Assembly (NCBI RefSeq): GCF_011752995.1
Contig: NZ_VWWL01000023.1
Location: 79,887-143,886 of the forward strand
Length of the DNA stretch: 64,000 nt
Direction: 5' to 3'
DNA from: Burkholderia sp. Ax-1724
GTDB lineage: Bacteria; Pseudomonadota; Gammaproteobacteria; Burkholderiales; Burkholderiaceae
Made by a program: the position numbers and the translations under genes. The notes under the pieces are model-generated. The model ran no database searches and was not told the DNA's origin. It saw nothing but the letters and a program-made list of their open reading frames with translations. How positions within the stretch are numbered: the stretch's first letter is position 1; every line of letters starts with the position of its first letter. Of this stretch, positions 1-8,561 are shown one piece after another.

Positions 1-499
1 GTCCCGCGACGAAGCCGGTCAGCCCCGAGCGCGCGCCGTTCGACAGGCCCAGCACGTCGATCGGCGCCTTCACCGCCGAGCTCGTGATATTGACGATGCG
101 CCCGAAGCCGCGCGCGCTCATCGTGTCGACGGTCTGACGGATCAGCTCGATCGGCGTGAGCATGTTGGCTTCGAGCGCGCGAATCCAGTCGTCGTGCGTG
201 AAATTGCGGAAGTCGCCCGGCGGCGGCCCGCCCGCGTTGTTGACGAGGATGTCCGGCTGCGGACAGGCGGCGAGCGCGGCGGCGCGGCCTTCCGGCGTGG
301 TGATATCGCACGCGACCGTCCTGACCTCGACGCCGCTCTGCTTGCGGATTTCGGCCGCGGTCGCTTCGAGCGTTTCGGCCGTGCGCGCGACGATCGTCAG
401 ATTGACGCCCTCGGCGGCGAGCGCTTCGGCGCAGCCGCGCCCCAACCCCTTGCTGGCCGCGCAAACGAGCGCGGTACGTCCTGCGATTCCCATATCCAT
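1..499 (-). CDS. Divergent SDR-family oxidoreductase (3-oxoacyl-ACP reductase-like), cut by window edge
   Basis: The visible protein starts MDMGIAGRTALV and has a Rossmann fold with a modified glycine motif (ASKGLGRG near residue 16) and the NNAG motif. The usual catalytic YxxxK is absent: the matching stretch reads LGLSNGARSGLTG. This is the pattern of a known SDR subgroup (FabG-like, imperfect tetrad), so an oxidoreductase role is assigned by family only and activity may be altered. The start ATG at 499 is preceded by GAGGA eight bases upstream; a second in-frame ATG two codons later is possible. The C-terminal part lies outside the window. It is transcribed away from upp. The substrate is unknown. 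Confidence 0.85.
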   Translation of the reverse strand, partial: MDMGIAGRTALVCAASKGLGRGCAEALAAEGVNLTIVARTAETLEATAAEIRKQSGVEVRTVACDITTPEGRAAALAACPQPDILVNNAGGPPPGDFRNFTHDDWIRALEANMLTPIELIRQTVDTMSARGFGRIVNITSSAVKAPIDVLGLSNGARSGLTGFVAG

Positions 500-766
500 C
501 TGTGTGTCCTCGTGGCGTGAAGCCGGCGCGAAACGCGCGGGCATGGCGAAGTTTCCCCGATTCTAGAAGAATCGGTGCCCGACTGTGCCGGCTCGCTGCA
601 ATCTCCGGTATCGTCGGGCGGCACTCTTTCGGTAAACTTGCGGCGTGGCGCGCCCGTCCCCCATCCGCCCGTCCCTATTCCGCTTGCCGAGCGTGCGGAC
701 GAAACGGACTAAACAGACGAAAGCGCGCGCCGAACCGATCCCTCTTGCCGCCGCGTGTGCCCCCCC

Positions 767-1417
767 ATGACCCAGGACAGCCGTTTTCCCAATCTTTTCA
801 TCCTCGATCACCCGCTGATCCAGCACAAGCTGTCGCACATGCGCGACCGGGACACCTCGACGCGCACGTTCCGCGAACTGCTGCGCGAGATCACGCTGCT
901 GATGGGCTACGAGATCACCCGCAATCTGCCGATGACCACGCGCCGCATCAACACGCCGCTGATGGAAATCGACGCGCCGGTGATCGCCGGCAAGAAGCTC
1001 GCGATCGTGCCGGTGCTGCGCGCCGGCGTCGGCATGTCGGACGGCCTGCTCGAACTGGTGCCGTCGGCGCGCGTGGGCCACATCGGCGTGTACCGCGCCG
1101 ACGACCATCGCCCGGTCGAATACCTCGTGCGGCTGCCGGACCTCGAGGACCGCGTGTTCATCCTGTGCGACCCGATGGTCGCGACCGGCTACTCGGCCGT
1201 GCACGCAGTCGACGTGCTCAAGCGCCGCAACGTGTCCGGCGAGAACATCCTGTTCCTCGCGCTCGTCGCCGCGCCCGAAGGCGTGCAGGTGTTCCAGGAC
1301 GCGCATCCGGACGTGAAGCTGTTCGTCGCGTCGCTCGACTCGCATCTGAACGAGCACGCGTACATCGTGCCGGGTCTCGGCGACGCGGGCGACCGGCTGT
1401 TCGGCACCAAGAACTGA
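767..1417 (+). CDS. upp: Uracil phosphoribosyltransferase
   Basis: Converts uracil and PRPP to UMP in pyrimidine salvage, in the cytoplasm. The 216-residue protein has the family length and the PRPP-binding loop CDPMVATGYSA, preceded by the VPVLRAGVGM segment typical of Upp. I chose the ATG at 767 (MTQDSRFPNLF) over an in-frame GTG at 755, because the family begins just before the FPNLFILDHPLIQHK segment. It stands alone, about 270 bases from the divergent SDR gene. No uracil permease gene lies beside it, unlike the enterobacterial arrangement. Confidence 0.97.
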   Translation: MTQDSRFPNLFILDHPLIQHKLSHMRDRDTSTRTFRELLREITLLMGYEITRNLPMTTRRINTPLMEIDAPVIAGKKLAIVPVLRAGVGMSDGLLELVPSARVGHIGVYRADDHRPVEYLVRLPDLEDRVFILCDPMVATGYSAVHAVDVLKRRNVSGENILFLALVAAPEGVQVFQDAHPDVKLFVASLDSHLNEHAYIVPGLGDAGDRLFGTKN

Positions 1418-2197
1418 CGCGCGGGGCGGGCCGGCTCGGGCCGTGCCCGCCTCATCGGCGCAACGCATGCGGCGGCCCTTCGGACTGTGCGTTCATTTCA
1501 GCTGCATTGCGTTTGCGCTTCATTTTCATTGCATTGCCACGCGGTTTCGCGCTACGGCTCCCTCTGCCGCACCGTCGCGGCGTGATAAAATTCGAATCCG
1601 CTCGACGCACGGCTTGACCTGCAACCTCGCCGGCACAACGGCTGTCACTGCGCCGCTGTAACTTCGCCACGGCTGCTTCGGCCTGTCGCACCGACTGGCG
1701 CATCGCGCCGCCTTGTGGAGTCACGCGGCGTCTGTCCGGGTCGCGCGGCTTCGGGTTGTGCCGTATCGGGTTACACCGCATTGGCCGCACGTCATCCGCC
1801 CGCCCCAACCGCGCCGCCGGACTGCGCCCCGCTTGTATGGGCCAGCCAGGCCCGGATTCAAGGTCACGGCGAACCAGCGCGCGCAAAGGCAACAGCACGA
1901 GGGTAAAGCGGCAAGCCGGGGCGCAGGCGGCCACGAGCGGAGATACACGGGCAAGCAGACTGAAGACGCCTCACGCGGGCTTCAGTCGCGGCGCGGGCAT
2001 TAAAGCCACGGCCGAGCCGCGGTGATCGGGTGATCGGCCGGTCAGGCGCCCGGCCCGGCAACCCGGTTATCCGCTTTAACGCCGGCAGCGTGGCTGGCGG
2101 ACGGTTTGACATCGAGGCGCGATCAGCGAAGCGCCCGACATCGCAACGACAATTGCACTATGCGTGCGCCCTGCTGGCGCGTGCGACGGAGAAAAGT
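1418..2197. other. Intergenic region upp-yebC, 780 bp, no gene seen
   Basis: No reading frame here looks like a conserved protein; the frames are rich in Arg, Pro and Ala, as expected of non-coding GC-rich DNA. Around 1491-1537 there is an imperfect 20-bp direct repeat (period 27, about 15/20 identical) made of TTCATT and GCATTGC blocks. A GATAAAAT at 1584-1591 could be a -10 element, but I cannot pair it convincingly with a -35. The last 170 bases form the yebC leader, with a doubled GGTGATC near 2022-2035. Confidence 0.5.
1491..1537. repeat. Imperfect 20-bp direct repeat
   Basis: Two copies, at 1491-1510 and 1518-1537, share TTCATTT and TGCATTGC blocks (about 15 of 20 positions). They lie in the non-coding stretch after upp. 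No function can be assigned. Confidence 0.4.
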
Positions 2198-2926
2198 ATG
2201 GCGGGTCATTCGAAATGGGCCAACATCAAGCATAAGAAAGCAGCGGCCGATGCCAAGCGCGGCAAGGTCTGGACGCGGCTCATCAAGGAAATCCAGGTAG
2301 CAGCGCGCCTCGGCGGTGGCGAGATCGACTCGAACCCGCGTCTGCGGCTCGCAGTCGACAAGGCGTACGACGCCAACATGCCGAAGGACAACATCAACCG
2401 CGCGATCCAGCGCGGTGTCGGCGGCGCAGACGGCGCGAACTACGAGGAAATCCGCTACGAAGGCTACGGCATCGGCGGCGCGGCGGTGATCGTCGACACG
2501 ATGACCGACAACCGCACGCGCACGGTCGCGGAAGTGCGTCACGCGTTCTCGAAGAACGGCGGCAACATGGGCACCGACGGCTCGGTGTCGTTCATGTTCG
2601 ATCACGTCGGCCAGTTCCTGTTCGCCCCCGGCACGGCCGAGGACACGCTGATGGAAGCCGCGCTCGAAGCCGGCGCCGACGACGTCGTCACAAACGAGGA
2701 CGGCAGCATCGAAGTGCTGTGCCCACCGAACGATTTTTCGAAGGTGAAGACGGCGCTCGAGGCGGCGGGCTTCAAGGCCGAACTGGCCGAAGTCACCATG
2801 AAGCCGCAAACGGAAGTCGAATTCACCGGCGACGACGCCGTGAAAATGCAGAAGCTGCTCGACGCGCTGGAAAATCTGGACGACGTGCAGGAAGTCTATA
2901 CAAACGCATCGATCGCCGACGAATAA
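2198..2926 (+). CDS. YebC/PmpR family transcriptional/translational regulator
   Basis: The 242-residue protein begins with the family signature MAGHSKWANIKHKKAA and has the full YebC length, with conserved KDNINRAIQRG and GSVSFMFDHVG segments. YebC-family members act as DNA-binding regulators in some bacteria, and recent work links the family to relief of ribosome stalling at proline-rich stretches. I chose the ATG at 2198 because it gives the canonical N-terminus; the frame is open further upstream but that part is not conserved in character. It sits between upp and purD with long gaps on both sides, so it is probably its own transcription unit. Confidence 0.95.
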   Translation: MAGHSKWANIKHKKAAADAKRGKVWTRLIKEIQVAARLGGGEIDSNPRLRLAVDKAYDANMPKDNINRAIQRGVGGADGANYEEIRYEGYGIGGAAVIVDTMTDNRTRTVAEVRHAFSKNGGNMGTDGSVSFMFDHVGQFLFAPGTAEDTLMEAALEAGADDVVTNEDGSIEVLCPPNDFSKVKTALEAAGFKAELAEVTMKPQTEVEFTGDDAVKMQKLLDALENLDDVQEVYTNASIADE

Positions 2927-3216
2927 GCGCGTGCCGGCCACGCGTCGCGCGCAGCATCGTGCACAGGCGGCCCGTTACCGGCCGCCGCGCGCCGGCCGTT
3001 TCGTCGCACCATTCGTCGAACGATCCTTGAGTCGGGGCACACGTCGCCCACGCGCTTCGCCGCACGTTTTGTTGCGTCACACGTTTCGCCGCGCGCAGCG
3101 CCTTCGGGCGCGCGAAGGCTAAACGGACAGCCGGCACGCAGCCCGCTGTCGAGGGTTCATTGCACGGCTGGGCCTGTCGCCCGGCCGTTTATGGTTTTCA
3201 AGTCTCGGGGATTCAC

Positions 3217-4524
3217 ATGAAGTTACTCGTCGTCGGTTCCGGCGGTCGCGAACATGCGCTCGCATGGAAGCTCGCGCAATCGCCGCGGGTCCAGCTCGTC
3301 TACGTCGCGCCGGGCAACGGCGGCACCGCTCAGGACGAGCGGCTGCGCAACCTCGACATCACCGAGCCGGCCGCGCTCGCGGATTTCGTCGAGCAGGAGC
3401 AGATCGCCTTCACGCTGGTCGGGCCGGAAGCACCGCTCGCGGCCGGCATCGTCAACCTGTTCCGTGCGCGCGGCCTGAAGATTTTCGGGCCGACCAAGGA
3501 AGCCGCGCAGCTCGAAAGCTCGAAGGACTTCGCGAAGGCGTTCATGAAGCGCCACGGCATTCCGACCGCCGAATACGAAACCTTCGCCGACGTCGCCGCC
3601 GCGCATGCCTACCTCGATGCGAAGGGCGCGCCGATCGTCATCAAGGCCGACGGCCTCGCCGCCGGCAAGGGCGTGGTGGTCGCGATGACGCTCGAAGAGG
3701 CGCATACCGCGGTCGACATGATGCTGTCGGACAACAAGCTCGGCGATGCCGGCGCGCGCGTCGTGATCGAGGAATTCCTCGCCGGCGAGGAAGCGAGCTT
3801 CATCGTGATGGTCGACGGCAAGCATGTGCTGCCGCTCGCGTCGAGCCAGGACCACAAGCGTCTGCTCGACGGCGACCAGGGCCCGAACACGGGCGGCATG
3901 GGCGCCTACTCGCCCGCGCCGATCGTCACGCCGCAACTGCATGCGCGCGTGATGCGCGAAATCATTCTGCCGACCGTGCGCGGCATGGAGAAGGAAGGCA
4001 TCCGCTACACCGGTTTCCTGTACGCGGGCCTGATGATCGACGCGCAAGGCAACCCGAAGACGCTCGAATTCAACTGCCGCATGGGCGACCCCGAAACGCA
4101 GCCGATCATGGCGCGTCTGAAGGGCGACTACTCGAAGGTGGTCGAACAGGCGATCGCCGGCACGCTCGATACGGTCGAGCTCGAATGGGACCGCCGCACC
4201 GCGCTCGGCGTCGTGCTCGCCGCGCACAACTATCCGGATACGCCGAGAAAGGGCGACCGCATCAACGGCATTCCCGCCGAAACCGCGGATTCGGTCACGT
4301 TCCACGCCGGCACCACGCTCGCCGACGGCAAGCTGACCACCTCGGGCGGCCGCGTGCTGTGCGTCGTCGGTCTCGCGGATTCGGTGCGCACCGCGCAGGC
4401 GGCCGCCTACGAAACGATCAACCAGATCGCCTTCGACGGCATGCAGTATCGCCGCGACATCGGCTATCGCGCGGTGAACCGCAAGCACGACGCGCGCGCC
4501 GACGGCAAGCCCGAAAGCCGCTAA
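3217..4524 (+). CDS. purD: Phosphoribosylamine--glycine ligase (GAR synthetase)
   Basis: Catalyses the ATP-dependent joining of phosphoribosylamine and glycine in de novo purine synthesis. The protein (435 aa) has the N-terminal GSGGREHALAWKL phosphate-binding motif, an ATP-grasp domain with IKADGLAAGKGV (around 145-156), SSQDHKR, TGGMGAYSPAP and the metal-binding FNCRMGDPETQ. Length is normal for a stand-alone PurD. The ATG at 3217 follows GGGG six bases upstream and gives the standard MKLLVVGSGG start. The alternative GAR transformylase gene purT is about 56 kb away on the opposite strand. Confidence 0.98.
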   Translation: MKLLVVGSGGREHALAWKLAQSPRVQLVYVAPGNGGTAQDERLRNLDITEPAALADFVEQEQIAFTLVGPEAPLAAGIVNLFRARGLKIFGPTKEAAQLESSKDFAKAFMKRHGIPTAEYETFADVAAAHAYLDAKGAPIVIKADGLAAGKGVVVAMTLEEAHTAVDMMLSDNKLGDAGARVVIEEFLAGEEASFIVMVDGKHVLPLASSQDHKRLLDGDQGPNTGGMGAYSPAPIVTPQLHARVMREIILPTVRGMEKEGIRYTGFLYAGLMIDAQGNPKTLEFNCRMGDPETQPIMARLKGDYSKVVEQAIAGTLDTVELEWDRRTALGVVLAAHNYPDTPRKGDRINGIPAETADSVTFHAGTTLADGKLTTSGGRVLCVVGLADSVRTAQAAAYETINQIAFDGMQYRRDIGYRAVNRKHDARADGKPESR

Positions 4525-4845
4525 GCGGCGTTTGCACCGGGCGCCGGGCGCCGCGCGAGCGGCGACAGCGCGCGCCGCCGGGGGCGCGGGCGGCGAACTG
4601 CCGCGCCTCGGGCAGCCCGGCACGGGCACGCCGCACGCTACACTGGGTTTGCCGCGCTCGTCGCGGCAAACGGGCACGGAGTCCGCGGTTCGACCGATGC
4701 GGCAAGCCGCCGTTTCACCCGCCCCGCGGAGCGGACCGAACCCACGGCCCGCCCGCGCAAGCGTAGTCCAGAAACCGGCGCGGCCGGCGCCCTCTTCGAA
4801 GAACCCGCGGCACGACGAGCGTGCCGCCCTCAGCAATCTGCATTC
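4525..4845. other. Intergenic region purD-hemF, 321 bp, no gene seen
   Basis: Very GC-rich, with no convincing reading frame, terminator T-tract or regulatory motif that I could recognise. It presumably contains the hemF promoter. Confidence 0.5.
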
Positions 4846-5769
4846 ATGACCGATTCGAGCTACGACGCACAGGCCGTGCGCAGCTGGCTGCAAGGCCTGC
4901 AATCGCATATCGCGGACACGCTCGGCGCCTTCGACGGCACGCCGTTCGCAACCGACGCATGGCAACGCGCGCCCGGCGAGAAGCTGCGCGGCGGCGGCAT
5001 CACGCGGATTCTCGAAGGTGGCCAGTTCTTCGAGCGCGCGGGCATCGGCTTCTCGGACGTCGCGGGCGACGCGTTGCCGGGCTCGGCAAGCGCCGCGCGT
5101 CCGCAACTGGCCGGGCGCGGCTTCGAGGCGATGGGCGTGTCGCTCGTGCTGCACCCGCGCAATCCGCACTGCCCGACCGTGCACATGAACGTGCGCCTGC
5201 TCATCGCGACGAAGGCAGGCGAAGCGCCAGTGTTCTGGTTCGGCGGCGGCATGGACCTGACGCCGTACTACGGCTACGAAGAGGACGCGCGGCATTTTCA
5301 CCGCGTCTGCCGCGACGCGCTCGCGCCCTACGGCGCGGACCTCTACCCGCGCTTCAAGCGCGGGTGCGACGAATATTTTTTCCTCAAGCACCGCAACGAA
5401 GCACGCGGCATCGGCGGGATTTTCTTCGACGATTTCTCGGAGCCGGGCTTCGACCCGTCGTTCGCGATGCTCAAAAGCGTCGGCGAGGGTTTTCTCCAGG
5501 CCTACCTGCCGATCGTCGAGAAGCGCCGCGACACGCCGTACGGCGCGGCCGAGCGCGACTTCCAGGCGTACCGGCGCGGCCGCTACGTCGAGTTCAATCT
5601 GGTCTTCGACCGTGGCACACTGTTTGGACTGCAGAGCGGCGGACGCACCGAATCGATCCTGATGTCGATGCCGCCCGTGGTGAACTGGCGCTACGACTGG
5701 CAGCCCGAGCCGGGCACGCCGGAAGCGCGTCTTTACAGCGATTTTCTCGTGCCGCGCGAGTGGGTGTGA
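4846..5769 (+). CDS. hemF: Oxygen-dependent coproporphyrinogen-III oxidase
   Basis: Oxidatively decarboxylates coproporphyrinogen III to protoporphyrinogen IX in haem synthesis, using O2. The 307-aa protein has the family signatures HPRNPHCPTVHMNVR and GGGMDLTPYYGYEEDARHFH, then RRGRYVEFNLVFDRGTLFGL and a C-terminal MSMPPVVNWRYDW. Length is normal. It lies directly upstream of nadD; the spacing of 63 bases and shared direction suggest co-transcription. The reading frame is the same as that of nadD across the TGA at 5767, which matters for the nadD start question. Confidence 0.97.
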   Translation: MTDSSYDAQAVRSWLQGLQSHIADTLGAFDGTPFATDAWQRAPGEKLRGGGITRILEGGQFFERAGIGFSDVAGDALPGSASAARPQLAGRGFEAMGVSLVLHPRNPHCPTVHMNVRLLIATKAGEAPVFWFGGGMDLTPYYGYEEDARHFHRVCRDALAPYGADLYPRFKRGCDEYFFLKHRNEARGIGGIFFDDFSEPGFDPSFAMLKSVGEGFLQAYLPIVEKRRDTPYGAAERDFQAYRRGRYVEFNLVFDRGTLFGLQSGGRTESILMSMPPVVNWRYDWQPEPGTPEARLYSDFLVPREWV

Positions 5770-5820
5770 GGCGGCGTCCGCGCTGCGCACGATCACACTC
5801 GACACGCTCCCGGTCACGAT

Positions 5821-5835
5821 AAGGATTTTCACCTG
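5821..5835 (+). promoter_or_regulatory. Ribosome binding site that fixes the CTG start of nadD
   Basis: AAGGA at 5821-5825 sits seven bases before CTG at 5833. No canonical start codon lies between the upstream stop and the first catalytic motif. Confidence 0.7.
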
Positions 5836-6609
5836 AAGCCGAACGCTCACCCTGTCGCCCTGCCCCGCCGGATCGGTCTGCTGGGCGGCACTTTCGATCC
5901 GATCCACGACGGCCACCTCGCGCTCGCGCGACGGTTCGCCGACGTGCTGCGGCTCACCGAGCTGGTGCTGCTGCCGGCCGGCCAGCCGTGGCAGAAGGCG
6001 GACGTCTCGCCGGCCGTGCACCGGCTCGCGATGACGCGCGCGGCGGCCGCCTCGCTCGCGCTGCCCGGCGCGAGCGTGCGCGTCGCGACCGACGAGATCG
6101 ATCACGACGGCCCGACCTACACGGTCGACACGCTGCGCCGCTGGCGCGAGCGCGAAGGCGAGGATGCGTCGATCACGCTGCTGATGGGCGCCGACCAGCT
6201 CGTGCATCTCGATACGTGGCACGGCTGGCGGCAGTTGTTCGACTTCGCGCACATCTGCGCGGCCACGCGGCCCGGCTTCGACCTCGCGTCGATACCGCCC
6301 GCGGTCGCACAGGAAATCGCCGCACGCGAAGCCGGCGCCGACGTGCTGCAGGCGACGCCGTGCGGGCATCTGCTGATCGACACGACGCTCGCGTTCGACG
6401 TCTCGGCCACCGACATTCGCGCGCATCTGCGCGACCAGGTGAGCCGCGAACTCGCGCTGGCGGACGACCCGACGGGCGGCAACGCGGACAGGAAAGCGGG
6501 TCACCAGGCGCAAAACGAGGCCCACGGCGCAACCCACGACAAGGCCGCGAGTCATGTCCCGGCCGCGGTGTGGGACTATATTCTTCAACATCATCTGTAC
6601 CACCGGTAA
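5833..6609 (+). CDS. nadD: Nicotinate-nucleotide adenylyltransferase, probable CTG start
   Basis: Adenylates nicotinate mononucleotide in NAD synthesis. The nucleotidyltransferase motif GGTFDPIHDGH lies at residues 18-28, and SATDIRAHL and the terminal YILQHHLYHR match the NadD C-terminus. Between the preceding hemF stop and the motif there is no in-frame ATG, GTG or TTG. The only start with a Shine-Dalgarno sequence (AAGGA at 5821-5825) is CTG at 5833. A GTG at 5944 would remove the catalytic motif and cannot be right. Near the C-terminus an insertion of about 30 Gly/Ala/Asp/His-rich residues makes the protein (258 aa) longer than typical homologues of about 215. rsfS follows after 4 bases. 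Confidence 0.93.
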   Translation: MKPNAHPVALPRRIGLLGGTFDPIHDGHLALARRFADVLRLTELVLLPAGQPWQKADVSPAVHRLAMTRAAAASLALPGASVRVATDEIDHDGPTYTVDTLRRWREREGEDASITLLMGADQLVHLDTWHGWRQLFDFAHICAATRPGFDLASIPPAVAQEIAAREAGADVLQATPCGHLLIDTTLAFDVSATDIRAHLRDQVSRELALADDPTGGNADRKAGHQAQNEAHGATHDKAASHVPAAVWDYILQHHLYHR

Positions 6610-6613
6610 CTCC

Positions 6614-7066
6614 ATGGATATTCGCAAACTGCAACGCGTGATCGTCGACGCTCTCGAAGACGTCAAGGCGCAAGACATCAGGGTGTTCAACACCACCCAC
6701 CTGACCTCGCTGTTCGATCGCGTGATCGTCGCGAGCGGCACCTCGAACCGGCAAACCAAGGCGCTCGCCTCGAGCGTGCGCGAAGGCGTGAAGGAAGCCG
6801 GCGGCGAGATCGTCAGCACCGAGGGCGAGGATATCGGCGAATGGGTGCTGGTCGATTGCGGCGACGCGATCGTCCACATCCTGCAACCGGCGCTGCGCCA
6901 GTACTACAACCTCGAAGAGATCTGGGGCGACAAGCCGGTGCGCATCAAGCTGTCGACGCCGAATCCGTTCGGCGGCGCGCGCGCGAGCGAGTCCGACGAG
7001 GAGGACGAAGACGAGGAAGCGCCGGCCGCGAAACCCGCGCGCAAGACGGCGGCGCGTCGCAAGTAA
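6614..7066 (+). CDS. rsfS: Ribosome silencing factor RsfS
   Basis: RsfS (YbeB/DUF143 family) binds ribosomal protein uL14 and blocks subunit joining when nutrients are short. The core (residues 1-110) shows the family pattern: LEDVKAQDIRVFNT, VIVASGTSNRQTKALA, EGEDIGEWVLVDCGD, and YYNLEEIWGD. After the core comes a highly charged tail, an acidic run (SDEEDEDEEA) followed by Lys/Arg/Ala-rich sequence, which the enterobacterial protein lacks. The total is 150 aa. The ATG at 6614 gives MDIRKLQ. It is tightly linked to nadD (4-base gap) and to rlmH (45 bases), a classic conserved trio. Confidence 0.96.
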   Translation: MDIRKLQRVIVDALEDVKAQDIRVFNTTHLTSLFDRVIVASGTSNRQTKALASSVREGVKEAGGEIVSTEGEDIGEWVLVDCGDAIVHILQPALRQYYNLEEIWGDKPVRIKLSTPNPFGGARASESDEEDEDEEAPAAKPARKTAARRK

Positions 7067-7111
7067 GCCGGCCTGATCCGGCACACCGGAAACACCGCTA
7101 CCTTCCTCGCG

Positions 7112-7582
7112 ATGAAACTGCATATCCTCGCCGTCGGCCACAAGATGCCGGACTGGATCGCCACCGGCTTTGACGAATACGCGAAACGCATGCCGCCCGA
7201 GCTACGCATCGAGCTGCGCGAGATCAAGCCCGAGCAGCGTTCGTCGGGACGTTCGGCCGAGAGCGTGATGGCCGCCGAGCGGCAGAAGATCGAAGCCGCG
7301 TTGCCGAAGAACGCGCGCATCGTCGCGCTCGACGAGCGCGGCAAGGACTGGACCACGATGCAGCTGGCGGGCGCACTGCCCGGCTGGCAGCAGGACGGGC
7401 GCGACGTGGCCTTTCTGATCGGCGGCGCGGACGGGCTCGATCCCGAACTGAAGGCGCGCGCCGACATGATGCTGCGCGTATCGAGCCTCACCTTGCCGCA
7501 TGCGATGGTGCGCGTGCTGCTTGCCGAACAGCTTTACCGCGCGTGGACCATCACGCAGAATCACCCGTATCATCGCGCGTGA
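7112..7582 (+). CDS. rlmH: 23S rRNA pseudouridine-1915 N3-methyltransferase
   Basis: RlmH methylates pseudouridine 1915 in helix 69 of 23S rRNA using SAM. The 156-aa protein is full length for this SPOUT-class enzyme: MKLHILAVGHKMPDWI at the start, the SAM-knot segment FLIGGADGLDP, LTLPHAMVRVLLAEQLYRAW, and the C-terminal NHPYHR that reaches the active site. It follows rsfS, and no terminator is evident between them. Confidence 0.97.
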   Translation: MKLHILAVGHKMPDWIATGFDEYAKRMPPELRIELREIKPEQRSSGRSAESVMAAERQKIEAALPKNARIVALDERGKDWTTMQLAGALPGWQQDGRDVAFLIGGADGLDPELKARADMMLRVSSLTLPHAMVRVLLAEQLYRAWTITQNHPYHRA

Positions 7583-7922
7583 GCGTGTGAGCGCATAAGG
7601 CGTGTGCCGCGTGCTGATGCGCGGCGATGCGCGATGTCCGTGCCCGTGTCCCTGCGTATTGCAGATCAGGCATTGCCGGGCGACGACTCACGGGGCACCG
7701 GCCACCGATACTCGTCGATGCGCCGAACGATGCGTTTCGACGTAGCGTGTCCAGACATTTGCTCCGCGCCCCGCTTGATGTAATGATCGCTGCGCGGCTC
7801 GTTGCGGCGCGCCGATGCAACGCTCAGTCTACCCGCTCACCCTGCCCGCTCATCTCCCTCTGCTACCGTCACCGCGCCCACCGCCTCCACGCCATCCGAA
7901 TCCCCTCCTTCGAGACCCGTTC
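7583..7922. other. Intergenic region rlmH-maf, 340 bp, no gene seen
   Basis: No conserved reading frame. The maf frame is open upstream to about 7815, but that part (Pro/Leu/His-rich) does not look like Maf sequence. The stretch probably carries a promoter for maf-rng. Confidence 0.45.
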
Positions 7923-8552
7923 ATGCCCACGCCCGCCGCTTCGCTGCATCCGTTCGTCTACCTCGCCTCGCAAAGTCCACGCCGCCAGGAGCTGCTGCAA
8001 CAGCTCGGCGTGCGTTTCGAACTGCTGCTGCCGCGGCCCGACGAAGATGCCGAAGCGCTCGAAGCCGAGTTGCCCGGCGAGCACGCGCGCGACTACGTGC
8101 AGCGCGTGTGCGTCGCGAAAGCGCATGCCGCGCGTGCCCGGCTCGTGGCCGGCGGTCATGCGAGGCGGCCGATCCTCGTGGCGGACACGACCGTCACGAT
8201 CGACGACTCGATTCTCGGCAAGCCCGCCGATGCCGACGACGCGGTCGCGATGCTCACGCGCCTCGCGGGCCGCACGCACGACGTGCTGACCGCCGTCGCG
8301 GTGATCGACGCCGACGGTGCCTTGCTGCCCGCGGCGCTGTCGGTGTCGAAGGTGCGCTTTGCTGCGCCGCACGCCGACGCGATCCGCCGCTACGCGGCCA
8401 GCGGCGAGCCGCTCGGCAAGGCCGGCGCTTATGGCGTGCAGGGACGCGCGGCGGAGTTTATCGAGCATATCGACGGGTCCTATTCGGGTATCATGGGTTT
8501 GCCGCTTTTTGAAACTGCTGCCCTCCTGCGCGCAGCGCGCATCGACTTCTAG
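7923..8552 (+). CDS. Maf-family nucleoside triphosphate pyrophosphatase
   Basis: Maf proteins hydrolyse non-canonical or modified nucleoside triphosphates to monophosphates, a housecleaning function. The 209-aa protein has the N-terminal YLASQSPRRQELLQQLG signature (S-x-SPRR) and later ILVADTTVTID, ILGKPADADDAVAML and GSYSGIMGLPLFET. In the subgroup with dTTP/UTP activity the segment reads ADT(T/S)V, which matches here. The ATG at 7923 is the closest start to the motif. RNase G follows after 9 bases, a conserved pairing (maf-rng). Confidence 0.95.
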   Translation: MPTPAASLHPFVYLASQSPRRQELLQQLGVRFELLLPRPDEDAEALEAELPGEHARDYVQRVCVAKAHAARARLVAGGHARRPILVADTTVTIDDSILGKPADADDAVAMLTRLAGRTHDVLTAVAVIDADGALLPAALSVSKVRFAAPHADAIRRYAASGEPLGKAGAYGVQGRAAEFIEHIDGSYSGIMGLPLFETAALLRAARIDF

Positions 8553-8561
8553 AACAACACT

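Noticed and set aside
1580..1640. TTCGAATCC, which resembles a tRNA T-loop
   Set aside because: No cloverleaf could be built around it.
5944..5946. GTG as the nadD start
   Set aside because: It would remove the GGTFDPIHDGH catalytic motif, which is in frame upstream.
3223..6879. Open frame of 1218 codons on the minus strand
   Set aside because: It lies antisense to purD, hemF, nadD and rsfS, is rich in Arg, Ala, Val and His, and matches no family; a typical shadow in high-GC coding DNA.
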